Counted from the stretch's first letter, positions 50,954 through 59,633 are shown. The stretch is 64,000 bases of DNA from CAYNFP01 sp964396655 (GCA_964396655.1 CAYNFP010000004.1:62001-126000); one strand, 5' to 3'. Numbers and translations are program-made. The notes: a model not told the origin generated them from the sequence alone.

Positions 50954-52171
50954 TTACTCTAATTCTAATTTTACAAAACTTTTTTTGCCTTTTGATAATA
51001 CAAAGCCTTCTTCAAACATTTGAGAAGTTATTTTTATATTTAAATCAATTACTTCTCCATTAATTTTAACACCAGATTGCTCTACTAATCTTCTTGCTTC
51101 AGATTTAGAAGGCGCTAAATTAGTTATAACTAATAAATCTAATATATTAACATTCTCTAGATTCTCTTTTTTAATCTTTATGGTTGGCATATCTACGGAT
51201 ACACCACCTTTATCAAAAATTTCTTCAGAAGTTTTTTTAGCTTTATCAGCTTCTTCTATTCCATGTATAAATTTAACAACTTCATAAGCTAATCTTTTTG
51301 ATGCAATTCTTTTCTCAGGTTCATTTTTCAAACTTAATCCTAAATTCTCAATTTCTTCTTTACTTAAAAATGTTAATTTTTTTAAATAATCAACAACCAT
51401 AGAATCTTCAACATTAATAAAATATTGATACATTTCATATGGAGATGTTTTCTCTTTATCTAACCAAATACTTTTTCCACTTTCTGTTTTTCCAAATTTT
51501 GTTCCATCAGCTCTAGTAATTAAAGGAGCAGTTAAACCATAACATTCTGTATCGACTCCGTGAATTTTTCTTATCAATTCAAGACCACTTGTAATATTTC
51601 CCCATTGATCAGAACCTCCAGTTTGTAATGTACAATTATAATCTTCATATAATTTCAAAAAATCAATTGACTGAAGAATCATATAAGAAAATTCTGTGTA
51701 AGTAATTCCGATATCCAATCTTTTTTTAACAGTATCTTTAGCGAGCATATAATTTATATTAAAATATTTACCATAATCTCTTAAAAAATCTATAGTATCC
51801 ATTTTACTTAACCATTCATAATTATCAATTAATTTAATATCAGAATTTAATAACTTACTTATTTGTCTTTTTATACATTCTTTATTTTTAGCCATTTCTT
51901 CTTTAGTAATCATTGCTCTTTCAGCATTTGGTTTGGGATCTCCAATTAATCCGGTTGCCCCTCCTGCAATTATTATAGGTTTATGACCAGCATCTTGTAA
52001 TCTTTTAGAAAGCGCTATTGTTGTACAATAATGGCCAATATGTAAACTATCAGCTGTAGGGTCTGTTCCAATATAAAATGTTAAACTATCATTATTTAGT
52101 TTATCTATTAAATCAGGACTTGAAATATTATCAATAAGTCCTCTCCATTTTAAATCTTCATATAAATTCAT
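50954..52171 (-). CDS. tyrS: Tyrosine--tRNA ligase
   Basis: A 405-residue class I synthetase that charges tRNA-Tyr. Catalytic motifs are TADSLHIGHYCTTIAL (HIGH) near 35-50 and KFGKTESGKSIW (KMSKS equivalent KFGKT) near 225. GSDQWGN is the conserved Tyr-site loop. The C-terminal S4 domain (LLVITNLAPSKSEARRLVEQSGVKIN) binds the long variable arm. It is controlled by the T-box leader at 52186-52330. AGGAGG precedes ATG 52171. Confidence 0.96.
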   Translation of the reverse strand: MNLYEDLKWRGLIDNISSPDLIDKLNNDSLTFYIGTDPTADSLHIGHYCTTIALSKRLQDAGHKPIIIAGGATGLIGDPKPNAERAMITKEEMAKNKECIKRQISKLLNSDIKLIDNYEWLSKMDTIDFLRDYGKYFNINYMLAKDTVKKRLDIGITYTEFSYMILQSIDFLKLYEDYNCTLQTGGSDQWGNITSGLELIRKIHGVDTECYGLTAPLITRADGTKFGKTESGKSIWLDKEKTSPYEMYQYFINVEDSMVVDYLKKLTFLSKEEIENLGLSLKNEPEKRIASKRLAYEVVKFIHGIEEADKAKKTSEEIFDKGGVSVDMPTIKIKKENLENVNILDLLVITNLAPSKSEARRLVEQSGVKINGEVIDLNIKITSQMFEEGFVLSKGKKSFVKLELE

Positions 52172-52185
52172 ATTTTCCTCCTAAT

Positions 52186-52330
52186 AAAAAAATATTCATT
52201 ACATAAGGACGAGTTAACCCCGTGGTACCACCTTATTTTATGAATACTCATACACTTCTCATCTTAACGCGATCAAACGATTTAGCTCCAAAATTGTAAG
52301 TTTTATCCTCACTAACTAATAATATTTTAT
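52186..52330 (-). promoter_or_regulatory. T-box leader of tyrS (unusually short)
   Basis: The T-box sequence AAGGTGGTACCACGG lies at 52234-52220; its TGGT can pair with the ACCA end of uncharged tRNA-Tyr. The terminator stem joins ATTCATAAAATAAGG to CCTTATGTAATGAAT and ends in seven T (52192-52186). Only about 95-110 nt separate the T-box from the terminator of the gene before it, so a full ~100-nt Stem I plus Stems II-III hardly fits. GTGAG and CTTAC (about 52315-52290) form a small hairpin near a TAC. The specifier is not assigned with confidence. Confidence 0.85.
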
Positions 52331-52355
52331 CACATTATTTTTTATTTTAAAAGAG

Positions 52356-52388
52356 AAAAAAAACAACTTATTTCTTAGTTGTTTTTTT
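52356..52388 (-). terminator. Terminator of the YtxH gene
   Basis: AACAACT pairs with the AAGTTGTT arm around an AT-rich loop, with eight T following on the minus strand. The stop codon lies in the loop. Confidence 0.8.
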
Positions 52389-52793
52389 AGGTTCTTCTTT
52401 TTCTAATTTAGTAATTACTTCTTTGGCTACTTTTATTGCTTGAATTCTAACTTCATCTACAGCTTTTTCTACTACTGGAGTTCCTTTTTTTACTGCATAT
52501 TTGTATAAATCTTCAGCTTTTTTCTTAATTACTTCTGATTGTTTTTTAGCAATTTCTAAAACTTTTTCTTTGTCTAATGCTGCAATTTCTTCTTTTAATT
52601 CTTCTACCTTTGCAATAACATTATCCTTTACTTCAGAAGGATCTATTTCTTTAAGCTTTTCAAGTAATTCATTTAGTTTTACTTTTAATGCCTCTCTTGT
52701 TTTACTTCCTTCTTGTGGTGCAAATAGAAAACCTAATCCTACGCCTACTGCTACTCCAAACAATACTTTTCCTAATCCTTTGTTCTTACTCAT
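52368..52793 (-). CDS. YtxH-domain envelope protein
   Basis: About 141 residues from ATG 52793 (GAGGAAG upstream). The N-terminus GLGKVLFGVAVGVGLGFLFAPQEGSKTRE is the YtxH signature: a Gly-rich membrane helix followed by LFAP-x-x-G-x-x-T-R. The rest is a Lys/Glu-rich amphipathic helix likely to form a coiled coil, with a KKTTKK end. YtxH proteins are general-stress envelope proteins in Bacillus. It overlaps the 52786 gene by 8 nt, and the pair resembles the ytxG-ytxH unit of B. subtilis. Confidence 0.82.
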   Translation of the reverse strand: MSKNKGLGKVLFGVAVGVGLGFLFAPQEGSKTREALKVKLNELLEKLKEIDPSEVKDNVIAKVEELKEEIAALDKEKVLEIAKKQSEVIKKKAEDLYKYAVKKGTPVVEKAVDEVRIQAIKVAKEVITKLEKEEPKKTTKK

Positions 52794-53085
52794 TATCTTC
52801 CTCTTCCTCCTCATCTTTCTTTTTCTTTTTTTGGAAAATACTAGTTATTTTATTACTAATAATATTCACAATGAAGTCTCCTAATGACGAAATCTTATCA
52901 GTAACTATATCTAAAAATCCAAATACCCCATTAAGTGTTTCAATTTTATGATTAACATTATCTACCATTTTATCCACTTTATTCATTGTAATAATACTTT
53001 TTATACCAAGTATTAATAAAACTACTAACAACCCAATAAGTAAAATATAAATTATAATTGGTAGAACTTGTCCCAATGCTTCCAC
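52786..53085 (-). CDS. DUF948-like (YtxG-type) membrane protein
   Basis: A 99-residue protein starting at GTG 53085, with a perfect AAGGAGG 9 nt before it. One long membrane helix (residues 8-32, LPIIIYILLIGLLVVLLILG) is followed by a helical segment (KVDKMVDNVNHKIETLNG), an amphipathic stretch, and a very acidic/basic tail (QKKKKKDEEEEEDNE). Size and layout fit DUF948/YtxG. It is coupled to the YtxH gene and to 53089 by 3-nt spacing. Confidence 0.65.
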   Translation of the reverse strand: MEALGQVLPIIIYILLIGLLVVLLILGIKSIITMNKVDKMVDNVNHKIETLNGVFGFLDIVTDKISSLGDFIVNIISNKITSIFQKKKKKDEEEEEDNE

Positions 53086-53088
53086 TTT

Positions 53089-53967
53089 TTATTCCTCCTT
53101 ATCTTCGTACATAGAATCAATTAAATTAAATAGATCATGCTCTAAAGTATTGTCGTTAACATCTTTTGGTTCTTCCTTTTTCTCTTCTTTTGCAACTACA
53201 ACTTCTTCTTTCTCTTCTTCAGCCACATCATTTTCTTCTTCTGCCATCATCTTGTCTTTAGCGGCTTCTTCAAGTTCTCCAATAGATACATTAGCGTTCT
53301 TTTCTATTTGATTTAATAATTCCTCAATATTTTTTGATGGTTTCGGTAACTCATCTATTTCTTTTTCTAATTGATTAACATTCTCAACTATTTCACTATT
53401 AACTCTTGTAAGAGTGTTTTCTAACTCATCTTCTAAAGTTCCATATGCTTTTCTTCTGACATAATCGTAATTTTTTTCTCCTGTATATGGTTTTGCTGGT
53501 TCTTTCTTTTCAAATATTTCTTCTTTTTTATAATTTTTATCTAAAATACCATACACTGGTGAAATAACAGGACTTGGTTTAAAAGTAGTTGGTTTTGATT
53601 CAGTCATTACTGTTTTTGGAGTTTCCTCTCTTCTAGGAGTATATGTAGCTTTTTCTTCTAGTTCTTTTTGTAATTCTAATATATTAGTCTTACTTCTAGT
53701 TCTAATAGGCTCGTCCTCTTCTTCAAACACCGGAAAATCAAATGTTTTCTCAGTCTTAAATAATTCTCTTTCAGAAAAAGCACTTTTTTCTTCTGGTTCA
53801 CTACTTCTGAAAGTTCTTACAGAAGTTTCAGGAGAAGAAATATCTTGAATTATAGGTTTAATTTCTTCTTTCTTTATTTCTTTTATTTCTTTTTTTTCTT
53901 CTTTTGGGTTTACATCAACTATTTCTTCATCATAGAATATATCTTTAATTTTTTTAAATAATCCCAT
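53089..53967 (-). CDS. Long disordered acidic protein (292 aa), unknown function
   Basis: ATG 53967 follows GAGGTG at 6 nt. The start MGLFKKIKDIFYDEE is an amphipathic, possibly membrane-touching helix. The rest is low-complexity Lys/Glu/Pro, broken by one conserved-looking island, FKPSPVISPVYGILDKNYKK near residues 150-170, and a helical C-terminal part (ELENTLTRVNSEIVENVNQL). The island is the kind of short linear motif that might bind a partner. It is in one transcript with the YtxG/YtxH-like genes and a lipoprotein. I do not recognise a family. Confidence 0.6.
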   Translation of the reverse strand: MGLFKKIKDIFYDEEIVDVNPKEEKKEIKEIKKEEIKPIIQDISSPETSVRTFRSSEPEEKSAFSERELFKTEKTFDFPVFEEEDEPIRTRSKTNILELQKELEEKATYTPRREETPKTVMTESKPTTFKPSPVISPVYGILDKNYKKEEIFEKKEPAKPYTGEKNYDYVRRKAYGTLEDELENTLTRVNSEIVENVNQLEKEIDELPKPSKNIEELLNQIEKNANVSIGELEEAAKDKMMAEEENDVAEEEKEEVVVAKEEKKEEPKDVNDNTLEHDLFNLIDSMYEDKEE

Positions 53968-53982
53968 TAAATGCACCTCTTT

Positions 53983-54642
53983 CTAATTTATTACATCCGG
54001 ATCTTCAATTTTGTCATCAATTTTTCCAGTATATTTATCATATAATTCTAAGTAATAAGCATGAGATTTTGTTTCCGAAGCTTTTTTAGGTTTAAATATC
54101 TTATACGTTGTCTCATTAAATTCTAAAACATCTTCTCCTAATTTATTATTTATTACTGTATTATTATATTTTATTGAGGCTAAAATATATGCCATATTCA
54201 TAGCCGATTTCTTTAACTCACTTTCTTTTACCTGTGTCTCTATTATAGCATAATTATATACCATTTTAATATAAAAGTAATTATTATTTTTAACAACTTC
54301 TAAAAAACCAGCCTTATTTTCATTACCTAATTCTATATATTTATATAAACTAGTTTCTGAATCTTTCTCAATTTCGGCTTTATTATAATAACTTACTAAA
54401 TCAACATTTAAATAATATTCTATACCTTCATGCTTTAATATTTGAATATTATCTCTATCCTCATTTAATATAAAACCTCTAGGAAGATAATATCTATATC
54501 CCACATTATTTGTATTATACAAATTTTCATTTTGATTGATTGCCATTTTAACGCTGTCTTCTAATGAAATTGTATCTAAATTATAAGCTGCACAACCTGT
54601 CATAAAAAATATAGCAACTATAATTATAATTTTTTTATACAT
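53983..54642 (-). CDS. Lipoprotein of unknown function (219 aa)
   Basis: A 219-residue protein with a clear lipoprotein signal: MYKKIIIIVAIFFMTGCAAY, with Cys17 as the lipidation site. The mature domain has alternating beta and helical stretches (VGYRYYLPRGFILNED, GIEYYLNVDLVSYYN, FYIKMVYNYAIIET), and ends in an acidic tail (KIDDKIEDPDVIN). No known domain. GGAG precedes ATG 54642. It is likely on the outer face of the membrane, expressed with the three genes that follow it. Confidence 0.72.
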   Translation of the reverse strand: MYKKIIIIVAIFFMTGCAAYNLDTISLEDSVKMAINQNENLYNTNNVGYRYYLPRGFILNEDRDNIQILKHEGIEYYLNVDLVSYYNKAEIEKDSETSLYKYIELGNENKAGFLEVVKNNNYFYIKMVYNYAIIETQVKESELKKSAMNMAYILASIKYNNTVINNKLGEDVLEFNETTYKIFKPKKASETKSHAYYLELYDKYTGKIDDKIEDPDVIN

Positions 54643-54691
54643 AAAATCTCCAATTCAAATATATTATATCAAATATATTTTTTAAATTAAA

Positions 54692-55324
54692 CTACTTGTT
54701 ATTAATAATTTTACTGTAAATAGACACATAATTGATATTTTTACCTTTAAGAGTAAATTTCTTTTCATATTCTGTTTTGAATTCATCATTTCTATTTCTA
54801 TCTACTTCTATTATATTATAACCATATTCTTCAAAAGATTTTAAAGAATCTTCAAAAAAATCATCATTATCTGACTTTAATTCTATATTGGCAGAATCTT
54901 TAAATATTAAATCATATAATTTAAGAAAATTTTCATGAGTTAATCTTCTTCTATGATGCTTCTTTTTAGGCCATGGATCAGAAAAATTTAAATAGATTTT
55001 ATTAATTTCCTTATCAAATATATCTGTTATATTTGTAGCATTTTCATTTATTAATTTTAAATTTTTTATTTCAATGTCATTTAATTTTTTTATAGCGTAT
55101 ACTAAAACACTATCATACTTTTCTAAACCAATATAGTTAATATTAGGATTAGTTATTGCTTTTTTTATTATGAAGTCTCCCTTGCCCATTCCAATTTCTA
55201 GTTCAATAGGACTATTATTATTAAATAATTCATTCCATTTACTTTTATATTTTTGTGGTTCACAAACAAAATAATTGGACTTTGATATAGTTTCATATGC
55301 ATTTTTAATTTTTTTCAATCTCAT
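54692..55324 (-). CDS. trmB: tRNA (guanine46-N7)-methyltransferase TrmB
   Basis: A 210-residue class I methyltransferase that makes m7G46 in the tRNA variable loop. Features: IELEIGMGKGDFIIKKA (SAM-binding motif I), NYIGLEKYDSVLV, YLNFSDPWPKKKHHRRRLTHE (the diagnostic SDPWPKxxHxxRRL block) and ELKSDNDDFFE. Length is normal. SD GTGAT precedes ATG 55324. It is divergent from the coat-type gene at 55390. Confidence 0.95.
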   Translation of the reverse strand: MRLKKIKNAYETISKSNYFVCEPQKYKSKWNELFNNNSPIELEIGMGKGDFIIKKAITNPNINYIGLEKYDSVLVYAIKKLNDIEIKNLKLINENATNITDIFDKEINKIYLNFSDPWPKKKHHRRRLTHENFLKLYDLIFKDSANIELKSDNDDFFEDSLKSFEEYGYNIIEVDRNRNDEFKTEYEKKFTLKGKNINYVSIYSKIINNK

Positions 55325-55346
55325 AAATAATCACTTTTTTATTATA

Positions 55347-55375
55347 CACTAAAAATGAGCATTTGTCATATAATG
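55347..55375 (+). promoter_or_regulatory. Putative sigma-K-like promoter of the 55390 gene
   Basis: CAC (55347-55349), 17-nt spacer, CATATAATG (55367-55375), 14 nt before the ATG. The last two bases deviate from CATA-N3-TA, so the match is weaker than at the other two sites. The same bases contain TATAAT, so a sigma-A -10 is possible. Confidence 0.35.
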
Positions 55376-55389
55376 TATAAGGTGAGAAT

Positions 55390-55734
55390 ATGAAAAAAAA
55401 TAGAAATTTTTATACAAACAATACTTCTGGAGGATTCTATAATCCTAATATGATGAATTCAAGTGGAATGCCACCATCAGGATATAATCAACCTAGTATG
55501 GGTTATAATCCTAATATGGGATATGGCCCTGGCGTTGGCCCTAATGGTATGATGCCCCCAAACTCTTATGCTGACCCAAATTCAGTCTATGGATACTCAG
55601 ATGATACTTCATTAGAAAGTAAAATTGCAAAATTAGAAAGACAAGTAAGAAAACTTGAAATGAGAGTTTCTAAATTAGAATCTTCTTCAGAAAATTTTGT
55701 TGAAGACTCTACTAATAATATGTTTATGATTTAA
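55390..55734 (+). CDS. Gly/Asn/Met/Tyr-rich protein with coiled coil, probable coat component
   Basis: A 114-residue protein. Residues 1-75 are low complexity with GYNPNMGYGPGVGPN-like units rich in Gly, Pro, Asn, Met and Tyr. Residues 77-98 form a heptad coiled coil (LESKIAKLERQVRKLEMRV), and the tail is acidic. Similar composition occurs in spore coat and exosporium proteins. It stands just ahead of the CotF-type pair and has a sigma-K-like element. ATAAGGTG precedes ATG 55390. The coat role is inferred. Confidence 0.6.
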   Translation: MKKNRNFYTNNTSGGFYNPNMMNSSGMPPSGYNQPSMGYNPNMGYGPGVGPNGMMPPNSYADPNSVYGYSDDTSLESKIAKLERQVRKLEMRVSKLESSSENFVEDSTNNMFMI

Positions 55735-55811
55735 CTTTTTTTACCTTGTAAATTTTTTCCAGAATTAATATTGATTTTAAGGTTAACATTATAAATGGAG
55801 GAAAATTTATT

Positions 55812-56003
55812 ATGACACAAAAAGAGTTATTATATATTGAAGATATATATAATCATGAAAAGTTATTCATTAAAATAGCCGAACATTTCAAAAACGAATT
55901 ATCTGATGAAAATTATACCAATATTATTGAAGATCAAATTAAAGAACATAATTCATTATGCAAAAAATTAGAAAAATTATTAGAAGGTGTTTCTAATGGA
56001 TAA
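55812..56003 (+). CDS. Small helical protein, partner of the CotF-like gene (63 aa)
   Basis: A 63-residue helical protein (MTQKELLYIEDIYNHEKLFI, EDQIKEHNSLCKKLEKLLEG). Its Ile/Tyr/His/Glu pattern is like the first half of Coat_F domains. GGAGG precedes ATG 55812. It overlaps the CotF-like gene by 8 nt, so the two are co-translated and may form a heteromer. A short half-CotF protein followed by a fuller one is a layout seen in clostridial cotF pairs. Confidence 0.6.
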   Translation: MTQKELLYIEDIYNHEKLFIKIAEHFKNELSDENYTNIIEDQIKEHNSLCKKLEKLLEGVSNG

Positions 56004-56241
56004 AGAAATATTAGAAATGTTATTATCATTATCAAAATCATTAATTAAACTCTACTGTGATGCCTCTATAGAAAGTAGCAATAAAAAAGTAAGTTCAGTT
56101 ATGTCAGATGGATTAAATAAAACTTTAGGATTACAACAAGAATTGTATGGGCAAATGAATGAAGATGGTTTTTATCAAGTTCAAAATGTTAATCAATCAG
56201 AAATAACCAAAACATTAAACAAATTAACTCAAGACAAATAA
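55996..56241 (+). CDS. CotF-family spore coat protein
   Basis: About 81 residues from ATG 55996 (AAGGTG 6 nt upstream). The protein fits the Coat_F family (PF07875): MDKEILEMLLSLSKSLIKLY, DASIESSNKKVSSVMSDGLN, and the diagnostic LYGQMNEDGFYQVQNVNQSEI with the N-x-R/D-G-x-Y-x-V core. CotF proteins are mother-cell-made components of the spore coat. It ends at a bidirectional terminator shared with tuf. Confidence 0.82.
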   Translation: MDKEILEMLLSLSKSLIKLYCDASIESSNKKVSSVMSDGLNKTLGLQQELYGQMNEDGFYQVQNVNQSEITKTLNKLTQDK

Positions 56242-56270
56242 AAAAAATGCAAAATAATTGCATTTTTTTT
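56241..56270. terminator. Bidirectional terminator between cotF-like gene and tuf
   Basis: AATGCAA pairs with TTGCATT around AATAA, flanked by A7 on one side and T8 on the other, so it works for both converging genes. Confidence 0.9.
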
Positions 56271-56282
56271 AGTGTTATTTAA

Positions 56283-57452
56283 TTATTCAATAATTGCTGA
56301 AACTACACCAGCACCAACTGTATGTCCGCCTTCACGGATTGAGAATTGTGTACCGTTTTCAATAGCAATTTTTGTTATTAATTCAACTGTAAGATCAACT
56401 TTATCTCCTGGCATTACCATTTCAGTTCCTTGTGGTAATTCAATTACACCAGTAACATCAGTTGTTCTGAAATAAAACTGTGGTCTATAATTACTGAAGA
56501 ATGGAGTATGACGTCCGCCTTCTTCTTTTGATAATACATAAACACTAGCTTTAAATTTCTTATGAGGAGTAACACTTCCTGGTTTAGCTAAGATTTGTCC
56601 TCTTTCAACATCTTCTCTGTTAATTCCACGAAGTAATACACCAGCATTATCTCCTGCTTCAGCATAATCTAATGATTTTCTGAACATTTCAATACCTGTT
56701 ACTACTGCTTTTCTAGTATCTCTTAAACCTATGATTTCAACTTCATCATTAAGATTTAATTTACCTCTTTCAACACGTCCAGTAACAACTGTTCCACGTC
56801 CTGTAATAGTAAATACATCTTCAACGCTCATTAAGAAAGGTTTGTCAGTATCTCTAACTGGAGTATCAATCCATGAATCTACTGCAGCCATTAAATCTCT
56901 AATAGATTTTTCAGCTGTAGCATCTCCTTCAAGAGCTTTAAGAGCAGAACCTCTGATTATTGGAGTATTGTCTCCATCAAATCCGTATTCTGTTAAAAGT
57001 TCACGAACTTCCATTTCAACTAAGTCTAATAACTCAGCATCATCTACCATATCGCATTTGTTAATGAATACTACCATTTTAGGAACGCCAACTTGTCTTG
57101 ATAATAAGATGTGTTCTCTTGTTTGAGGCATAGGTCCATCTGTAGCTGAAACTACTAGGATTGCGCCATCCATTTGAGCAGCACCTGTAATCATATTTTT
57201 AACATAGTCTGCATGTCCTGGACAGTCAACGTGAGCATAGTGACGTTTTTCAGTCTCATACTCAACGTGAGCTGTATTAATAGTGATTCCTCTTTCTCTT
57301 TCTTCTGGAGCTTTGTCTATATCTGCATATGCAACAAATTTTCCAAAATATTTTGTAATTGCTGCTGTTAAAGTTGTTTTACCGTGATCAACGTGTCCAA
57401 TTGTACCAATGTTTACATGTGGTTTTGAACGATTAAATTTTTCTCTTGCCAT
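56283..57452 (-). CDS. tuf: Elongation factor Tu
   Basis: A 389-residue GTPase that brings aminoacyl-tRNA to the ribosome. G motifs: NIGTIGHVDHGKTTLTAAI (G1), RGITINTAHVEYE (G2), HVDCPGHADYVKNMITGAAQMDGAILVV (G3), NKCDMVDD (G4) and GSALKALEG (G5). Domains 2 and 3 follow with VEDVFTITGRGTVVTGRVERG and the C-terminal GGHTVGAGVVSAIIE. It is slightly shorter than the usual 394-396. It is the last gene of the str operon. AGAGAGG precedes ATG 57452. Confidence 0.97.
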   Translation of the reverse strand: MAREKFNRSKPHVNIGTIGHVDHGKTTLTAAITKYFGKFVAYADIDKAPEERERGITINTAHVEYETEKRHYAHVDCPGHADYVKNMITGAAQMDGAILVVSATDGPMPQTREHILLSRQVGVPKMVVFINKCDMVDDAELLDLVEMEVRELLTEYGFDGDNTPIIRGSALKALEGDATAEKSIRDLMAAVDSWIDTPVRDTDKPFLMSVEDVFTITGRGTVVTGRVERGKLNLNDEVEIIGLRDTRKAVVTGIEMFRKSLDYAEAGDNAGVLLRGINREDVERGQILAKPGSVTPHKKFKASVYVLSKEEGGRHTPFFSNYRPQFYFRTTDVTGVIELPQGTEMVMPGDKVDLTVELITKIAIENGTQFSIREGGHTVGAGVVSAIIE

Positions 57453-57493
57453 AATATTTTTTCCTCTCTTTCTTTACAAATATTATTTTATCT

Positions 57494-57518
57494 AATACTT
57501 GATTTTTTTTCAAGTATT
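57494..57518 (-). promoter_or_regulatory. Hairpin in the fusA-tuf gap
   Basis: AATACTTG pairs with CAAGTATT around a 9-nt A-rich loop in the leader of tuf. No T-tail follows on the minus strand, so it may protect or process the tuf message rather than terminate. Confidence 0.45.
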
Positions 57519-57543
57519 ATTAACATTTTTTATATACAATAAA

Positions 57544-59616
57544 TTATTGTACACTGTTTCTTTTTATAATTTCTGCTTCTATATTTTTAGGTACTTCTTC
57601 ATAATGATCAAAGAACATTTGAGAAGTTCCTCTACCTTGTGTATTACTTCTTAAAGAAGTTGTGTAACCAAACATTTCTGATAATGGTACCATCGCACTA
57701 ATACACAAATTTTTACCTCTTGATTCATTTCCTAGAGGTCTTCCTCTTCTACCTGTTAAGTCTCCCATAACAGTTCCCATAAATTCTTCTGGAACTACTA
57801 CATCAACTTTCATAATAGGTTCAAGGATTGTAGGATTACATTTATTTTTAGATTCTTTTAATGCCATTGAAGCTGCGATTTTAAATGCCATTTCTGATGA
57901 GTCAACATCATGATAACTTCCGTCAAATAATGTACATTTTACATCAACCATTGGATATCCAGCAATAACTCCTCCTGCTAAAGCTTCTTGAAGTCCTTTA
58001 TCAATTACTGAAATATATTCACGAGGAACAACTCCTCCAACAATTGCATCTACAAATTCATAACCCTTATCTTTATTAGGTTCAAAACGTACCCATACGT
58101 GACCGTATTGTCCACGTCCACCTGATTGCTTAATATATTTTCCTTCACACTCACCTTTTTGTCTAATTGTTTCACGATAAGCAACTTGAGGTTTACCAAC
58201 ATTTACTTCAACCGCAAATTCTCTTCTCATTCTATCAACCAAAACATCTAAGTGTAATTCTCCCATACCAGCTATAATTGTTTGACCTGTTTCATGATCA
58301 GTTGATGCTCTAAATGATGGATCTTCTTTTGCTAATTTCTGTAAAGCAATACCCATTTTTTCTTGATCATTTTTTGATTTAGGTTCAACTGCTAATTGAA
58401 TAACAGGTTCTGGGAATACCATCTTTTCAAGAATAACTTGACTGTTTTCTGCACAAAGTGTATCACCTGTAGTTGTATCTTTAAGACCAACTGCAGCTGC
58501 TATTTCACCTGCATAAACTTCAGGAATTTCTTGTCTTTGATTAGCATGCATTAATAGTATTCTTCCGATTCTTTCTTTTTCTCCACGAGTAGAGTTCATA
58601 ATATAACTTCCACTCTTAAGAGTTCCAGAATATACTCTAAAGAAAGTTAAGTTACCAACAAATGGATCATTCATAACTTTAAATGCTAAAGCTGAGAATG
58701 GTTCACTATCTGATGCTTTTCTTTCAATAGGATTATCTCTCATATCTATACCTTTAACTGGAGGTATATCTGTTGGAGATGGTAAATAATCTATAACTGC
58801 ATCTAATGCTAATTTTACTCCCATATTTCCTAATGCTGATCCACATAATACTGGGAAGAATTCAACAGCTAAAACACCATTACGTATAGCTTTTTTAATC
58901 ATTTCTATACTAACTTCTTTACCTTCAAGATATGTTTCCATTAATTCATCACTATACATAGAAACTGTTTCAATAAGTTCATTTCTTTTAGTTTCACATA
59001 TAGATTTTAATTCTGATGGAATTTCTATCTCATTTGGTTCTTCGTGTTGTTCTCCGTCATATTCATATGCTTTCATAGTTATTAAATCAACAATACCTTT
59101 AAATGTTTCTCCATCGCCTATAGGCCATTGAATTGGAGCACTACTTTCAGATAATCTATCTTTAATACTATTCAAGCTCATTGGGAAATCTGCACCAATT
59201 TTATCCATTTTATTTGCAAATATCAATCTAGGTACTTTATATTCATCCGCTTGTCTCCAAACTTGTTCAGTTTGAGTTTCAACACCAGCTTGAGCATCTA
59301 TTAGAGCAATAGCTCCATCAAGAACTCTTAAGCTTCTTTCAACTTCAATAGTGAAGTCTACGTGTCCCGGTGTATCTATGATATTGTATCTAAAATTTTT
59401 CCAATGTGCTGTTGTAGCAGCACTTGTAATTGTAATTCCTCTTTCTTTTTCTTGTTCCATCCAGTCCATTTGAGAAGCTCCATCATGAGTCTCTCCAATT
59501 TTATGAGTTTTACCTGTATGGAATAAAACACGTTCCGTAAATGTAGTCTTACCAGCATCTATATGTGCCATAATACCAATATTACGTAATTTATCTAATG
59601 ATACGTCACGCGCCAT
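57544..59616 (-). CDS. fusA: Elongation factor G
   Basis: A 690-residue translocase. Domain I motifs: NIGIMAHIDAGKTTFTERVLF (G1), RGITITSAAT (G2), IIDTPGHVDFTIEVERSLRVLDGAI (G3), NKMDKIGAD (G4) and CGSALGN (G5). Domains II-V are complete (AMGEL-type GMGELHLDVLVDRM in III; VVPREYISVIDKGLQEAL in IV; RRGRPLG in V). It is in the rpsL-rpsG-fusA-tuf order. AGAGAGGAG precedes ATG 59616. Confidence 0.97.
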   Translation of the reverse strand: MARDVSLDKLRNIGIMAHIDAGKTTFTERVLFHTGKTHKIGETHDGASQMDWMEQEKERGITITSAATTAHWKNFRYNIIDTPGHVDFTIEVERSLRVLDGAIALIDAQAGVETQTEQVWRQADEYKVPRLIFANKMDKIGADFPMSLNSIKDRLSESSAPIQWPIGDGETFKGIVDLITMKAYEYDGEQHEEPNEIEIPSELKSICETKRNELIETVSMYSDELMETYLEGKEVSIEMIKKAIRNGVLAVEFFPVLCGSALGNMGVKLALDAVIDYLPSPTDIPPVKGIDMRDNPIERKASDSEPFSALAFKVMNDPFVGNLTFFRVYSGTLKSGSYIMNSTRGEKERIGRILLMHANQRQEIPEVYAGEIAAAVGLKDTTTGDTLCAENSQVILEKMVFPEPVIQLAVEPKSKNDQEKMGIALQKLAKEDPSFRASTDHETGQTIIAGMGELHLDVLVDRMRREFAVEVNVGKPQVAYRETIRQKGECEGKYIKQSGGRGQYGHVWVRFEPNKDKGYEFVDAIVGGVVPREYISVIDKGLQEALAGGVIAGYPMVDVKCTLFDGSYHDVDSSEMAFKIAASMALKESKNKCNPTILEPIMKVDVVVPEEFMGTVMGDLTGRRGRPLGNESRGKNLCISAMVPLSEMFGYTTSLRSNTQGRGTSQMFFDHYEEVPKNIEAEIIKRNSVQ

Positions 59617-59633
59617 AAACTAACTCCTCTCTA

